DNA of 59,061 nucleotides from Clostridia bacterium (GCA_022799935.1 JAAWPK010000003.1:1-59061); one strand, 5' to 3'. Positions 1 through 12,041 are shown, numbered from the stretch's first letter. Notes: generated from the letters alone by a model not told the origin. Translations and numbers: made by a program.

Positions 1-2
1 TA

Positions 3-1544
3 GGTATAAATACACATATTAATGAAATAAAAAGTTTAAATTATAAACCAACTATAAGTGGGAATGTAGAATTAATAGATTATGGAACAACAGAAGGAAA
101 AAGAGTATATGTAAGAGGAATTATGTATATAATGGCCATGGCAATAAATGAATTATATCCTGATTCTCATCTTACAATAAACTATCAGTTAGATAACTCA
201 ATGTTTTGTACTTTTGAGAAATTAGAAATAACGGATGAATTTATTAACAATGTAAAGAGAAAAATGAGGGAAATAATAGATGCAGATTTACCTATAAAAA
301 AGGTAAAAATGACACAAAAAGAAGCAGAAGAATTTTATGAAAAAGAAAAGAATTTAAGAGGAATACTTCAAATTGATTCAGAAACAAAGGAAGAAGTTTC
401 TTTATATTATTGCAAAGACTATTATAATTATTTTTATGGCGTAATGCCAATATCAACAGGATATATGAAAGTATTTGACATACAAAAATATGCAAATGGA
501 TTTTTATTAAGATATCCTAGTAAGAAGAAACCAGGAGAACTAAAAGAATTTAAAGAAAATAAAAAGTTATTGTCAACACTTCAAGATTATGAAGATATAT
601 ATAGAATATTGAAATTAAATACAATATATAGACTAAATAAAAAAGTAGAAGAAGATAATGGAAAGGAGACAATACTTCTTTCAGAAGCATTGCATGAGAA
701 GAAAATATCAGATATAGCAGATGCTATTGCAAAAAATAAGAAAGTAAAAATGATATTAATTGCAGGACCATCATCATCTGGAAAGACAACATTTGCAAAA
801 AGACTTGGAATACAATTAAAACTAAATGGGATAGAACCAAAGACACTTTCAGTAGATAATTACTTTGTAGAAAGAGAACAAAATCCTGTAGATGAAAATG
901 GAGAACTTGACTTTGAATGTATAGAAGCAGTGGATTTAAGGCTATTTAATGAACATATTTTAAGATTACTTGCAGGAGAAGAAGTTGAACTTCCTACATT
1001 TGATTTTAGTACAGGACATAAAAAGTACTTAGGAAACAAAATGAAATTAAAAGAGAATGAGATATTAGTTATAGAAGGAATACATTGCTTAAATGACAAA
1101 CTGACAGAAAGTATATCAAGAGACCAAAAATTTAAAATATATATAAGTGCTTTAACAGTATTAAATATAGACTATTATAATAGAATATCAACAACAGATA
1201 CAAGACTAATAAGAAGAATTGTAAGAGACTATAAATATAGGACATATTCTGCAAGAGATACAATTCAAAGATGGCATTCAGTAAATAGAGGAGAGAAAAA
1301 GTATATATATCCATTCCAAGAAGAAGCTAATGCTATGTTTAATACATCAATAGTTTATGAATTGGGAGTTTTAAAAGATTATGCATTACCATTATTAAAA
1401 GAAATAACAAATGAAGCTCCAGAGTATGCAGAAGCAAAAAGATTAATAACACTTCTAAATTACTTCAAATCAATACCAACAGACTATATACCAGAAAGTT
1501 CTATACTAAGAGAGTTTATTGGAGGAAGTGTATTTGATTATTAA
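3..1544 (+). CDS. Nucleoside (uridine-like) kinase with N-terminal TGS-like region, 5' truncated by window edge
   Basis: Open frame continues upstream of the listed ATG to the window start; P-loop AGPSSSGKTTFAKRL; uridine kinase-like C-terminal domain. Confidence 0.85.
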   Translation, partial: GINTHINEIKSLNYKPTISGNVELIDYGTTEGKRVYVRGIMYIMAMAINELYPDSHLTINYQLDNSMFCTFEKLEITDEFINNVKRKMREIIDADLPIKKVKMTQKEAEEFYEKEKNLRGILQIDSETKEEVSLYYCKDYYNYFYGVMPISTGYMKVFDIQKYANGFLLRYPSKKKPGELKEFKENKKLLSTLQDYEDIYRILKLNTIYRLNKKVEEDNGKETILLSEALHEKKISDIADAIAKNKKVKMILIAGPSSSGKTTFAKRLGIQLKLNGIEPKTLSVDNYFVEREQNPVDENGELDFECIEAVDLRLFNEHILRLLAGEEVELPTFDFSTGHKKYLGNKMKLKENEILVIEGIHCLNDKLTESISRDQKFKIYISALTVLNIDYYNRISTTDTRLIRRIVRDYKYRTYSARDTIQRWHSVNRGEKKYIYPFQEEANAMFNTSIVYELGVLKDYALPLLKEITNEAPEYAEAKRLITLLNYFKSIPTDYIPESSILREFIGGSVFDY

Positions 1545-1674
1545 AAAATTAGCTAGTAAAATAGACTAGTGTAGAATAAGGTATTAGATGTACATATTAG
1601 TACATCTAATACCAATTAACTAAATAGTATAATATTACAATACAAAGTTTAGTTTAGCTAACAAGGAGGAGTAA

Positions 1675-1989
1675 ATGGAAAGAGCACAATTTACTAAAAT
1701 AGATGAAGAATTTATATGTGAAAATTGTGGTACAAAGGTCCAAAAGCTTGGATATTCTTGCAGAAATCATTGTCCAATTTGCCTTTGCTCTAAACATGTA
1801 GATAAAAATCCAGGAGATAGAGAAGAGGAATGTCATGGATTACTTAAGCCAATAAGAATAGAAATAAATCCAAAAAAGGGATATGTAATTATATTTAAAT
1901 GCATAAAGTGTGGGGCAATAAGGAAAAATAAAGCAGCAGAAGATGACAACTTAGAACTTATTTATGAAATAATGAGAAACGGTAATTAG
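1675..1989 (+). CDS. RNHCP domain zinc-binding protein
   Basis: FICENCGTKV...RNHCPICLCSKHVD...GLLKPI...CIKCG motifs; AGGAGG RBS. Confidence 0.85.
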   Translation: MERAQFTKIDEEFICENCGTKVQKLGYSCRNHCPICLCSKHVDKNPGDREEECHGLLKPIRIEINPKKGYVIIFKCIKCGAIRKNKAAEDDNLELIYEIMRNGN

Positions 1990-2038
1990 TGTTAAATTAA
2001 CTAAAATAAATGTTATTTTTAATACGGAAAGAGGAAGA

Positions 2039-3651
2039 ATGAAAAAAGGATACTTCATATACATATTTATTGCTTTAGCAATTGGGCTAATTGCATTTTC
2101 TGCTTATTATCTTTATAAACATGAAAATGAAAAAATAGAAGATGTTGCAAACACTGTTAGAGAAACAAAAACAAATGAGATAACTAATATAAGACTTGGT
2201 ATATCTAATTTAGATAGCTTAAATCCAATAGTTAGCAAAAATCAAAATATACAGGATACATCTAAGATTATATATGAACCACTTTTAGGTTTAACAGATG
2301 ACTATAAATTAGAGAACTTACTAGCAGTAGAATGGTCTAAAGCAGAAAATAAAGCATATTTAATAAAACTAAGAGAAAATGTTAAATGGCATAATGGAAC
2401 TGATTTTAATGCAGTAGATGTAAAATACACAATAGATCAGATAAAAAACTTGGGAAGTGAATATATATATTTTCCTAATGTATCAAATATAGAAAGTATA
2501 GATATAGTAAATAATAACTTGTTAAAAATAAATTTATATGAGGAAGAGCCATTTTTTGAATATAATCTAACATTTCCTATAATATGTGCTTCTTTTTATG
2601 GAGAAGAAGATATAACAACATCAGATAAAAGCAAAATACCAATGGGAACAGGAATGTATAAAATACAAGAGATAGACATAAATTCACAATTAGAACTAAA
2701 ATTAAACACAAGTTGGTGGAATATAAAAAAAGTAACTCCAAAAATAGATAAAATAAATGTGAAAATATATTCTTCTATTGCAGAAGTATATAATGCGTAT
2801 AAACTAGGAAGTATAGATTTTTTAGCAACTACAAACAATAAAGCAATAGAAGAGAATATAGGTACAATAGGATATAATATAAAAGAGAATTATGGAAGAC
2901 AATTTGATTATCTAGCATTAAATTGTGAAAATAGTGTATTATCAAATAAAGAAGTAAGACAAGCAATAAATTATGCAATAAATAAAGGAGAAATAATAAA
3001 CTCTGTATATGGTGGAAAATATATAGAAGCTGATTATCCTTTAGCATATGGAAGTTATTTATATAATAAATCAAGCACAGATTATGAATTTAATCAAGAT
3101 AGAGCTAAAAGGATTTTAGTAGATAATGGCTGGGAATATATAAATAAATATTGGCAGAAGAAGATAAATTATAGTACAGTAAGAATAAAATTAGATTTGT
3201 TAGTAAATTCATCAAATGAAGCAAGGGTAAATGTAGCAAATATCATAAAATCAAATTTAGAAAGTGCTCGGAATACAAGTAAATTTAGTTTCAGTGAAAG
3301 ATAAAACATATGAAAATTATCTGCAAAAGAAGAATTATGATATATTACTTACTGGAGTTAATGTACGGATTAAGTCCACAATTAAGTAGATACTTTGGTG
3401 ATGGTAACCTTGCTAGCTATTCAAATAATGAAGCAGAAAGCATATTGAATGAAGTTTACAATATAAAAGATGAAAACATATTAAAACAAAAATATTTAAG
3501 ACTACAAGAAATATATCAAGTAGATAGACCATATATAGGACTATATTTTAATAAAGTAAATATGATATATGGGAAAAATGTTGCAGGTACAGTTAGTCCA
3601 ACATGGTATAATTTATTTTATAATATAGAAACTTGGTATAGGAAAAGTTAA
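2039..3651 (+). CDS. ABC transporter substrate-binding protein (peptide family 5), continuous only with two CGGA=Gly quadruplets
   Basis: ORFs 2039-3304 and 3310-3651 join via CGGA at 3269 and 3366; SBP_bac_5-like sequence. Confidence 0.85.
3269..3272 (+). other. CGGA quadruplet = Gly (SBP)
   Basis: GCT CGGA ATA CAA; frame-phased CGG. Confidence 0.85.
3366..3369 (+). other. CGGA quadruplet = Gly (SBP)
   Basis: GTA CGGA TTA AGT CCA. Confidence 0.85.
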
Positions 3652-3734
3652 AAATTTAAAAAAACACTTGACTAAAAATAAAAAAAAGTATAAAATAACT
3701 ACAAACAGATGTTTAATTAGGAGGAAACAAAAGT

Positions 3735-4808
3735 ATGTCAAAGGAAAATGGAAATGAAAAAAGAGCAGCATTAGAGATGGCGATGGGACAAATTGAAAAA
3801 CAATTTGGTAAAGGTTCAGTAATGAAACTTGGAGAATTTAAAGCAATGAATATAGAAGCTATTCCAACAGGAGCACTAAGCTTAGATATAGCATTAGGAA
3901 TAGGAGGAGTACCTAGAGGAAGAATAATAGAAATATATGGACCAGAGAGTTCTGGTAAAACAACATTAGCACTACATATAATAGCAGAAGCTCAAAAACA
4001 GAATGGAGAAGTAGCATTTATAGATGCAGAACATGCATTAGACCCAATATATGCTAAAAATTTAGGTGTTAATATAAATGACTTAATAGTATCACAACCA
4101 GATACAGGAGAACAGGCACTAGAAATTGCAGAATCACTAATTAGAAGTGGGGCGTTAGATGTAATAGTTGTAGACTCTGTTGCTGCATTGGTACCAAAAG
4201 CAGAGATAGATGGAGATATGGGAGATTCACATATAGGACTTCAAGCAAGACTTATGTCACAAGCATTAAGAAAGCTAGCAGGAGCAGTTAATAAATCAAA
4301 AACAGTAATAATATTTATAAATCAATTAAGAGAAAAAGTAGGAGTAATGTTTGGAAATCCAGAAACAACAACAGGAGGAAGAGCATTAAAGTTCTATGCA
4401 TCAGTTAGAATGGATATAAGAAAAATAGAAAATATTAAACAAGATGGAGAAGTAATTGGAAATAGAGCTAGAGTAAAAATAGTAAAAAATAAAGTAGCTC
4501 CACCATTTAGAGAAGCTGAATTTGATATTTTATATGGAAAAGGAATATCAAAAGAAGGAAATATATTAGATATAGCAGTTAACTTAGATATAATAGAAAA
4601 GAGTGGTTCTTGGTTTAGCTATAAAGGAGAAAGAATAGGACAAGGTAGAGAAAATGTTAAAAAACATCTTTTAGAAAACCCTGAAAAGATGAAAGAAGTA
4701 GAAGAAAAAATAAGAGAAAACATGAAGAGAGCTTTTGAAGATAGTTTGGTAGAAGAAATAGATGAAGAAATTGAGGAATTTGATGAAGATGAATTAGACG
4801 AAGAATAA
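3735..4808 (+). CDS. recA: Recombinase RecA
   Basis: Full-length, [13 protein letters not shown], highly conserved; contains no CGGN site. Confidence 0.98.
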   Translation: MSKENGNEKRAALEMAMGQIEKQFGKGSVMKLGEFKAMNIEAIPTGALSLDIALGIGGVPRGRIIEIYGPESSGKTTLALHIIAEAQKQNGEVAFIDAEHALDPIYAKNLGVNINDLIVSQPDTGEQALEIAESLIRSGALDVIVVDSVAALVPKAEIDGDMGDSHIGLQARLMSQALRKLAGAVNKSKTVIIFINQLREKVGVMFGNPETTTGGRALKFYASVRMDIRKIENIKQDGEVIGNRARVKIVKNKVAPPFREAEFDILYGKGISKEGNILDIAVNLDIIEKSGSWFSYKGERIGQGRENVKKHLLENPEKMKEVEEKIRENMKRAFEDSLVEEIDEEIEEFDEDELDEE

Positions 4809-4827
4809 TTAAAAAGATAAGCTTTGT

Positions 4828-5301
4828 ATGGCATCTTTAGTTAAGAGAGGTAGAAAAATGTACACTCCTGAAGAATTTGATGAAAATAAGACAAAAGTTA
4901 TGACATTCATATTGTATAAAAAAAGAACAGAATATGAGGTAAGAAAAAAGTTCTGTCATTCAATAGAAGAAAATATGTTAGAAGACATAATAGAATATGT
5001 AAAAGAAGCTGGATATATAAATGATAGTGAATATGTGAAGAAACTATTTAATGAATATATGAACTTAAAAGACATGTCAATTAGAGAGATAAAGAATAAG
5101 GTATATGGAAAAGGTGTATATGCAGATTATATAGATGAATACATATATGAAAATAAAGATGTATTGGAAGAATATGAAAAAAATGCAGCACAAAAAATTA
5201 TGCAAAAGAAAAAGGGAACAGACCCACAGAAATTAAAAAGTTATCTTCTTAATCGAGGGTTTGATTCGGATATTTTAAAGATGATAGAAGATGATGAATA
5301 G
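4828..5301 (+). CDS. recX: Regulatory protein RecX
   Basis: Downstream of recA; RecX-like helical repeats; the true start may be internal (4858). Confidence 0.8.
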   Translation: MASLVKRGRKMYTPEEFDENKTKVMTFILYKKRTEYEVRKKFCHSIEENMLEDIIEYVKEAGYINDSEYVKKLFNEYMNLKDMSIREIKNKVYGKGVYADYIDEYIYENKDVLEEYEKNAAQKIMQKKKGTDPQKLKSYLLNRGFDSDILKMIEDDE

Positions 5302-5367
5302 TATTTCGAAAAAATAACAGTAATATTCTAATCACATGCTTATTTTTCGAAAAGAGGAGAAATAAAA

Positions 5368-6138
5368 ATGCAGAATGTAAATGTATTAGCTTTGCAGACC
5401 ACAAAAATACAGATAAAAATAGAAAATTTCGAAGGTCCACTAGATTTATTATGCTATTTAGTTGATAAAAATAAAATGGATATATATGATATAAAATTAG
5501 ATGAGATAACAGATCAATATATAGAATATATACATCAAATGGAAAAAGAAAAGCTTGGCATAAGTAGTGAATTTTTAGTAATGGCTTCAGCATTATTATT
5601 AATGAAGTCAAAAGGTTTACTTCCAAATTCTGATACATCAGGAGAAGATGAACTAACAGAAGAAGAATTAATAAGAAGAATTGTAGAATATAAAAAATAT
5701 AAAGAAATTATACAGAATTTAAGAGAAATGTATAAGACATATTCTAATAGAATCTTTAAAAATGTACCTGAAAATATACCTTTACCAAAGCAAACTCTAG
5801 ATAAAAACTATGAAAAAGATATAATTGTAAAATTGTATAGTGAGGCAATGGAAAGATATCAAACAAAAGTAAATATAAATGCACAGAATATAGAAAGAAT
5901 AGCAATTCGTGATACATATACAGTTGGAAGTAAAGTAAAAGAAATGTTTAGGGAATTAATAAGAAAGCCTAAGTTTGTGTTTAATAAAATGTATACATTA
6001 TCAAAACACAATAAAATAGAAGTAATAACAGCATTTACAGGACTTTTAGAGCTATCTAGAAGAAGCAAAGTCCTAACAGAACAAGATGAACTATTTGGAG
6101 ATATAACAGTTGAGAGAAAAAAGAAAAATCCAAAATAA
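5368..6138 (+). CDS. scpA: Segregation and condensation protein A
   Basis: FEGPLDLLCYLVDKNKMDIYDIKLDEITDQYIEYI signature. Confidence 0.95.
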   Translation: MQNVNVLALQTTKIQIKIENFEGPLDLLCYLVDKNKMDIYDIKLDEITDQYIEYIHQMEKEKLGISSEFLVMASALLLMKSKGLLPNSDTSGEDELTEEELIRRIVEYKKYKEIIQNLREMYKTYSNRIFKNVPENIPLPKQTLDKNYEKDIIVKLYSEAMERYQTKVNINAQNIERIAIRDTYTVGSKVKEMFRELIRKPKFVFNKMYTLSKHNKIEVITAFTGLLELSRRSKVLTEQDELFGDITVERKKKNPK

Positions 6139-6196
6139 AATATGAATAAATTTTCTAAAAAATGGTAAAACTAGCTACATAAGGAAGTGAACACTT

Positions 6197-6827
6197 ATGA
6201 AGTTAGTTTTATTATTTTTTTGTGTAATCTTGGTTTTTATGGTGTTATCTATTACACTTTTATTATTATCTAGTATAAAACTAAATGTAGAAAAAATATA
6301 TATAGGTAATATAAAAAAATATATAAGACAAAAGCATATAGAAAAGGAAGTTTTAATATATCTTGAACTGTATCTGTTTGGAAAAGTAAAAATTATGAAG
6401 ATAAAAATAGATAAAAAATTAATAAACAAATTTAAATTACAAAACAAAGTGAAAGATGTAAAAAAAGATATAGAAACAATTGAAAAGGCAAAAGCTATAG
6501 GAATAATAAAAAAGTTAAAACTCAAATTAGATGAATTTAATCTTGAAGCAGAGTTTGGAACTGAAGATGTTGTTCTTACAGCATTTCTTGTAGCTATAGT
6601 ATCATCATTTATACGGAATAGGATTAGGCAAGGTAAAACACGAAAAAGTTTACTTTTCTATAATGCCACTGTATAAATATGGAAACTCTATAAATTTAAA
6701 CTTAAATTGTATAATTAATGTAAAAATGGTACATATTATCTATGTAATATACATTTTATTTAAGAAAGGAATGATGAAACATGAGCGAACATCCAATAGA
6801 GGGGCTTATGATTACAGCTATGAATAG
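6197..6827 (+). CDS. DUF2953 family protein, continuous only with CGGA=Gly at 6614
   Basis: After the shift it ends ...NLNCIINVKMVHIIYVIYILFKKGMMKHERTSNRGAYDYSYE, typical of the DUF2953 C-terminus; overlaps ytfJ by 47 nt. Confidence 0.8.
6614..6617 (+). other. CGGA quadruplet = Gly (DUF2953)
   Basis: ATA CGGA ATA GGA TTA. Confidence 0.82.
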
Positions 6828-7390
6828 CATACAAGATATGATTGATGTAAATACAATAATACGGAGAGCCAATAGAAACGAGCAATAATGTAATGATAAT
6901 CCCAATCTCTAAAGTATCATTTGGTTTTGCAGCAGGAGGAAGTGAATTTAAAGGAGAGACTATAAACGAATATTCTAGAAAAGAAGAAGAGGAACAAGTA
7001 CAATATAGACTACCATTCGGAGGAGGAAGTGGTGCAGGTGTTAACATTAATCCTATTGCATTCCTTGTAGTACAAGCAAATAATGTAAAGCTTTTACCAA
7101 TATGCCACTCATCAGCAGTAGATAAACTACTTGATTATATGCCAGATGCAATAGATAAAGTAAATAATTTAGTAAATAAACAAATGCAGATCAAAAAAGA
7201 AGAGAAGTCAAAAGAACAATCTAGTGTAAAAGAAAAATCACAAGAAAAATCAAGTAATAGTACAAGTAGGACAAGACCTAGAAGAAGCAGAATGAGAAAT
7301 AATGAGACATATGAATACGAATATAATGAAGTTCCAGTAGAAGAGGACATATTTATAGAATCAGAAGAAGAAAGCGAATACGATGATTAA
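6781..7390 (+). CDS. ytfJ: Spore protein YtfJ (GerW family), continuous only with CGGA=Gly at 6862
   Basis: MSEHPIEGLMITAMNSIQDMIDVNTII[G]EPIETSNNVMIIPISKVSFGFAAGGSEF. Confidence 0.93.
6862..6865 (+). other. ytfJ: CGGA quadruplet = Gly (ytfJ)
   Basis: ATA CGGA GAG CCA; conserved I(V/I)G(D/E)P. Confidence 0.93.
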
Positions 7391-7404
7391 AAAGGAGGAA
7401 AACA

Positions 7405-7848
7405 ATGAAAGTTAGAGAATGTATGAGTTTAGATGTATGTTGCTGTAAACCAGAAGAAGCAGTATCAGATGTTGCAAAAAAGATGAATGAATATCATGTA
7501 GGAAGTATGCCTGTATGTGATACAAATAAAAATGTTGTTGGAATAATAACAGATAGAGATATTACATTAAGATGTGTAGCATGTGGAAAGGACGCAAAAT
7601 CAACACCTACAAGCGAAGTTATGACAACTAGTGTGTGTTGCTGTGGATGTGATGAGGATATACAAGATGCAACAAGATTAATGTCAGATATGCAAATTAG
7701 AAGAATACCAGTTTTAGAGAACGACAAAATAGTTGGAATACTTACACTTGGAGATTTAGCACATAGTAAAAATGTATCTGCAAAAGAAGTATCTGATACA
7801 GTAGAAAATATATGTAAATGTAATGGAAATTGTAAGAATAATTGTTAG
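7405..7848 (+). CDS. CBS domain protein
   Basis: Two CBS repeats (GIITDRDITLR, GILTLGDLA); RBS AAAGGAGG. Confidence 0.9.
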   Translation: MKVRECMSLDVCCCKPEEAVSDVAKKMNEYHVGSMPVCDTNKNVVGIITDRDITLRCVACGKDAKSTPTSEVMTTSVCCCGCDEDIQDATRLMSDMQIRRIPVLENDKIVGILTLGDLAHSKNVSAKEVSDTVENICKCNGNCKNNC

Positions 7849-7879
7849 TGGACAAGAATAAATTATATACAAAAGACAA

Positions 7880-8996
7880 ATGAACTTAGGAGGAAATATG
7901 GTTATAGATGTTGGATATTGGAAAAAAGTAACAAAAAGACTAATAACTTTTATTATGACTATATTAGGAATATATTTGGCGTTCAAATTGGCAGTATTTT
8001 ATATGCCATTTTTGATCGCCTTTATAATCTCCTTTATGGTAGAACCAATAATAAGAAAAATTGCAAAAAAAACAAAACTTAGAAGGAAAACAAGCGCAAT
8101 AATAGTTTTGATTTTAGTATTTGCAATAATTGTAGGGCTATTAATATGGGGAATTGCAGTATTATTAGATGAAGGATCAAATCTTTTATCATCTTTAAAC
8201 TATTACATAGATGAAGGTTATGGATATATAACAGGATATTTAGATAGAATAAATCTAGATGAGATACAAGTATCTGATGAAGTTATGGGAATAGTAAGAA
8301 ATTCTACATCTAATCTTTTAAATACTATATCAGGTTGGATAAGTAATTTTCTAACATCTATGATAACAATGGTTTCATCAATAGGAGCAGTAGGAATATA
8401 TACAGTAATAACAATACTTGCAACATATTTTATATGTGCAGATAGATTATATATTCTAGATCAAGTAGAACACCATTTCCCAAAAGAATGGGTAAAAAAA
8501 TTAAGTAAAAATATTAAAAAAATAATAGAGCTACTTGGGGGATATCTAAAAGCAGAAGCAATACTTATAGTAATAAATTTTGTATTAGTACTAATTCGGA
8601 TTATTTTTATTTGATATATTTGGCATGAATGTAGGATATCCTTTGCTTATGGCACTTTTTATAGCATTTGCTGATGCACTTCCAATAGTAGGATCAGGAA
8701 CAGTAATGATTCCTTGGGCAATAATATGTGCATTTAATGGAAATATAAACCTTTCCATAGCACTTATTGTATTATATATCATAATAACAATTGTAAGACA
8801 ATTATTAGAGCCCAAGGTTATAAGTAATCAAATAGGAATACATCCAATATTTACACTCATTGCAATGTATACAGGATATAAAGCTATTGGGATAATTGGA
8901 ATGTTAATAGGTCCAATTATTATAATAATATTAAAACCTATATTTGAAACATTGATAGACAAAGGAATAGTAAAAACAATTTTTGATAAAAAATAA
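7880..8996 (+). CDS. AI-2E family transporter / YtvI-like membrane protein, continuous only with CGGA=Gly at 8597
   Basis: ORFs 7880-8614 and 8625-8996 join; ...LVLI[G]LFLFDIFGMNVGYPLLMALFIAFADALPIVGSGTVMIPW. Confidence 0.88.
8597..8600 (+). other. CGGA quadruplet = Gly (AI-2E)
   Basis: ATT CGGA TTA TTT. Confidence 0.88.
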
Positions 8997-9205
8997 ATTT
9001 ATGTTTAATAGGTGTTTTATAACTAGCTGCTAAAATAGCAAATATTTATGAGGCACTTATTTTATTGTCAAATTCGCTAAAACTACTTGACAGTTTACAA
9101 TAATAAAGATAAAATATTATAGTAAGTTAAAATATATTCTAAAATAAATTAGTTATATATATTATCTGAACATTGAAAATTAAATAGGAAAGAGGTAGAG
9201 ATTAT

Positions 9206-10751
9206 ATGGATAACATGTTAATCATAATTGCCACTATCCTAATCTCTGGAATAATATTTATTCCAATTGGAGTAGTAATTAGAAAGAAGATTGCTGAATC
9301 AAAAATTTCAGGAGCAGAAAATGAAGCAAAGAGATTATTAGAACTTGCAAAAAAAGAAGCTGAGAATGTAAAAAAAGAAGAAATATTTAAGGCTAAAGAA
9401 GAAATAATGCAAGCTAGAAATGAATTAGATAAGGAGATTAGGGAAAGAAGAGGCGAAATACAAGCTCAAGAAAAAAGACTAATACAAAAAGAAGAAAATC
9501 TTGATAAAAGAGCTGAGAGTTTTGAACAAAGAGAAAAAGATGTAGAGAAGAAAATACATGAAGTAGAAGAAAAGAAAGACGAACTTCAAAGTACAATAGA
9601 CAAGCAAATGGAAGAACTTCAAAGAATATCTGGTCTAACTGAGGAACAAGCTAAAGCGCAAATTCTATCTGAATTAGATAAACAAGTAACAGCAGAAAAA
9701 GCAAATATAATAAAAGAAATAACAGATAGAGCGAAAGAAGAAGCAACAAAAAGTGCAAGAGAAATATTAACATATACAATTCAAAAATGTGCAGCAGATC
9801 ATACATCTGAAACAACAGTATCAATAGTTGCACTTCCAAGTGATGAAATGAAAGGAAGAATTATTGGTAGAGAGGGTAGAAATATAAAAGCATTAGAAAC
9901 TTTAACAGGAATAGATTTAATAATAGATGATACACCAGAGGCTGTTGTATTATCAGGATTTGATCCATTAAGAAGAGAAGTTGCAAAAATTGCACTAGAA
10001 AAACTTATAGAAGACCGGAAGAATACATCCTGCAAAAATAGAAGAAATGGTAGAAAAAGCAAAAGAAGAAGTTGCTGAAACTATTAAATCAGAAGGAGAA
10101 CGAGCAACACTTGAAACAGGAGTTATGGGATTAAATCCAGAGCTTGTAAAATTAATTGGTAAATTAAAATATAGAACAAGTTATGGACAAAATGTATTAA
10201 ACCATTCAATAGAAGTATCAAATCTTGCAAGAATAATGGCTGAAGAGTTAGGATTAGATAGTAAAAGAGCTGCAAGAGCTGGGATTTTACATGACATAGG
10301 AAAAGCACTTGACCATGATATGGAAGGTACACATGTTGAAATTGGTGTAGAAATACTTAAAAAGTTTAAAGAAAATCCTTTAGTAATAAATGCAGTTGAA
10401 GCTCATCATGAAGATGTAGAACCTCAGACATTAGAAGCTGTTTTAGTACAAGCTGCTGATGCAATATCTGCATCTCGACCTGGAGCAAGACGCGAAACAT
10501 TAGAAGCATATATTAAGAGATTAGAAAAACTTGAAGAAATTGCAGACTCATTTGAGGGTGTTGATAAATCTTATGCAATCCAAGCTGGTCGTGAAGTTAG
10601 AATAATTGTTAAACCTGATAAGATTTCAGAAGCAGATATGACAATTATAGCTAGAGACATTGCAAAAAGAGTAGAAAATGAAATGGAATATCCAGGACAA
10701 ATAAAAGTAAATGTTATAAGAGAATCAAGAGCAATTGAATATGCAAAATAA
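9206..10751 (+). CDS. rny: Ribonuclease Y, continuous only with CGGA=Gly at 10016
   Basis: KH domain [17 protein letters not shown] domain [17 protein letters not shown][G][13 protein letters not shown]. Confidence 0.97.
10016..10019 (+). other. rny: CGGA quadruplet = Gly (rny)
   Basis: GAC CGGA AGA ATA CAT CCT = DGRIHP. Confidence 0.95.
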
Positions 10752-10753
10752 TA

Positions 10754-10790
10754 AAAAGACCACTAACAAAGAATGTTAGTGGTCTTTTTT
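10754..10790 (+). terminator. Rho-independent terminator after rny
   Basis: AAAAAGACCACTAAC-AAAGAAT-GTTAGTGGTCTTTTTT. Confidence 0.9.
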
Positions 10791-10854
10791 GATATTTTTA
10801 CTTGTATAAATATCAAAAATATAGTATTATATTAAAAGAAAAGGAGGAAAACAA

Positions 10855-11625
10855 ATGAAAGTATTAGCAGTAGGTGATTTAATTGGAGAGAGCGGATTTA
10901 ATAAATTATCAGAAGAAATAGAAAAAATAAAGAAAGAGAATAATATAGATTTTATAATAGTAAATGGAGAAAATGTAGCAGATGGTATGGGAATAACTAA
11001 AAAGTTATTTGATGGAATTATAAAATTAGGTACAGATGTTGTGACAATGGGAAATCATACTTGGGGAAAAAGGGATATATTTGGATTTATCGATGATCCA
11101 AGATTAATTAGACCTGCAAATTATCCAGAAGGAGTGTGTGGAAAAGGCTATGGTATATATGAATGTAATAATAAAAAAATTGCTGTAATAAATCTTATTG
11201 GAAGAACAGATATGAATGTGCTTTCAGAAAATCCATTTCTTACATGTAATAAAATAGTAGAAAAAATAAAAGACAAAGTAGATATAATAATTGTAGATTT
11301 TCATGCAGAAGCAACAGCAGAAAAAATTGCTATGGGTTACTATTTAGATGGAAAAGTCACAATACTTTTTGGAACCCACACACATGTACAAACAGCAGAT
11401 GAGAAAATTTTAGAAAGAGGTACGGGATATATAACAGATATAGGTATGACAGGACCTAAGAATTCAGTAATAGGAATGGACATAGAGGCATCCTTAAAAA
11501 GATTTTTGACTACACTTCCTGAAAGATATAGAGTAGCCAAAGGAGAATGTATTTTAAATGGATGCATTTTTGAAATAGATGACGAAACTTGTAAATTAAA
11601 AAAGATTTCTAGAATTAATATTTAA
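10855..11625 (+). CDS. ymdB: Metallophosphoesterase, YmdB/TIGR00282 family
   Basis: MKVLAVGDLIGESG...NGENVADGMGIT...MGNHTWGKRDI...DFHAEATAEKIA. Confidence 0.92.
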   Translation: MKVLAVGDLIGESGFNKLSEEIEKIKKENNIDFIIVNGENVADGMGITKKLFDGIIKLGTDVVTMGNHTWGKRDIFGFIDDPRLIRPANYPEGVCGKGYGIYECNNKKIAVINLIGRTDMNVLSENPFLTCNKIVEKIKDKVDIIIVDFHAEATAEKIAMGYYLDGKVTILFGTHTHVQTADEKILERGTGYITDIGMTGPKNSVIGMDIEASLKRFLTTLPERYRVAKGECILNGCIFEIDDETCKLKKISRINI

Positions 11626-11764
11626 AAAATGTCGAAAAATACTCGATTTGCGCGAACGAAACTTCCACTTTTTTCCAGAAACTACTAGACAATATATATC
11701 AAATGTAATATAAATATAAGTAGTTCAAATGAAATAAAAAAATAAATTAGAGGAGGCACAAACA

Positions 11765-12029
11765 ATGGAAGTTTTAAAAATCTCATCAAAATCAAATCCA
11801 AATTCAGTAGCAGGAGCGATAGCTGGATTGGTAAAGGAAAGTAACAAAGCAGAAATGCAAGCAATTGGAGCAGGAGCGTTAAATCAAGCAATTAAGGCTG
11901 TAGCAATAGCAAGAGGATTTGTAGCACCTTCTGGAGTAGATCTAGTATGTGTACCAGCTTTTGCAGAAGTTGAAGTAGAAGGTGAGGATAGAACTCGGAA
12001 TTAAAATTCTTGTTGAGTCAAGAAATTAA
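11765..12029 (+). CDS. spoVS: Stage V sporulation protein S, continuous only with CGGA at 11996
   Basis: MEVLKISSKSNPNSVAGAIAG...GVDLVCVPAFAEVEVEGEDRT[G]IKILVESRN; stop at 12027-12029. Confidence 0.95.
11996..11999 (+). other. spoVS: CGGA quadruplet (spoVS; Gly where Ala is usual)
   Basis: ACT CGGA ATT AAA ATT CTT. Confidence 0.85.
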
Positions 12030-12041
12030 ATATAATATTAA

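Noticed and set aside
2022-2027. Intergenic CGGA upstream of the SBP gene as a recoding site
   Set aside because: Not within a supported reading frame; it lies in the leader before the ATG at 2039.
292-7350. Many minus-strand ORFs of 60-130 aa in the ORF track (e.g. 292-495, 860-1099, 2596-2838, 5249-5638)
   Set aside because: Low-complexity Leu/Ile/Phe/Ser-rich antisense readings of AT-rich coding genes without RBS or recognisable domains.
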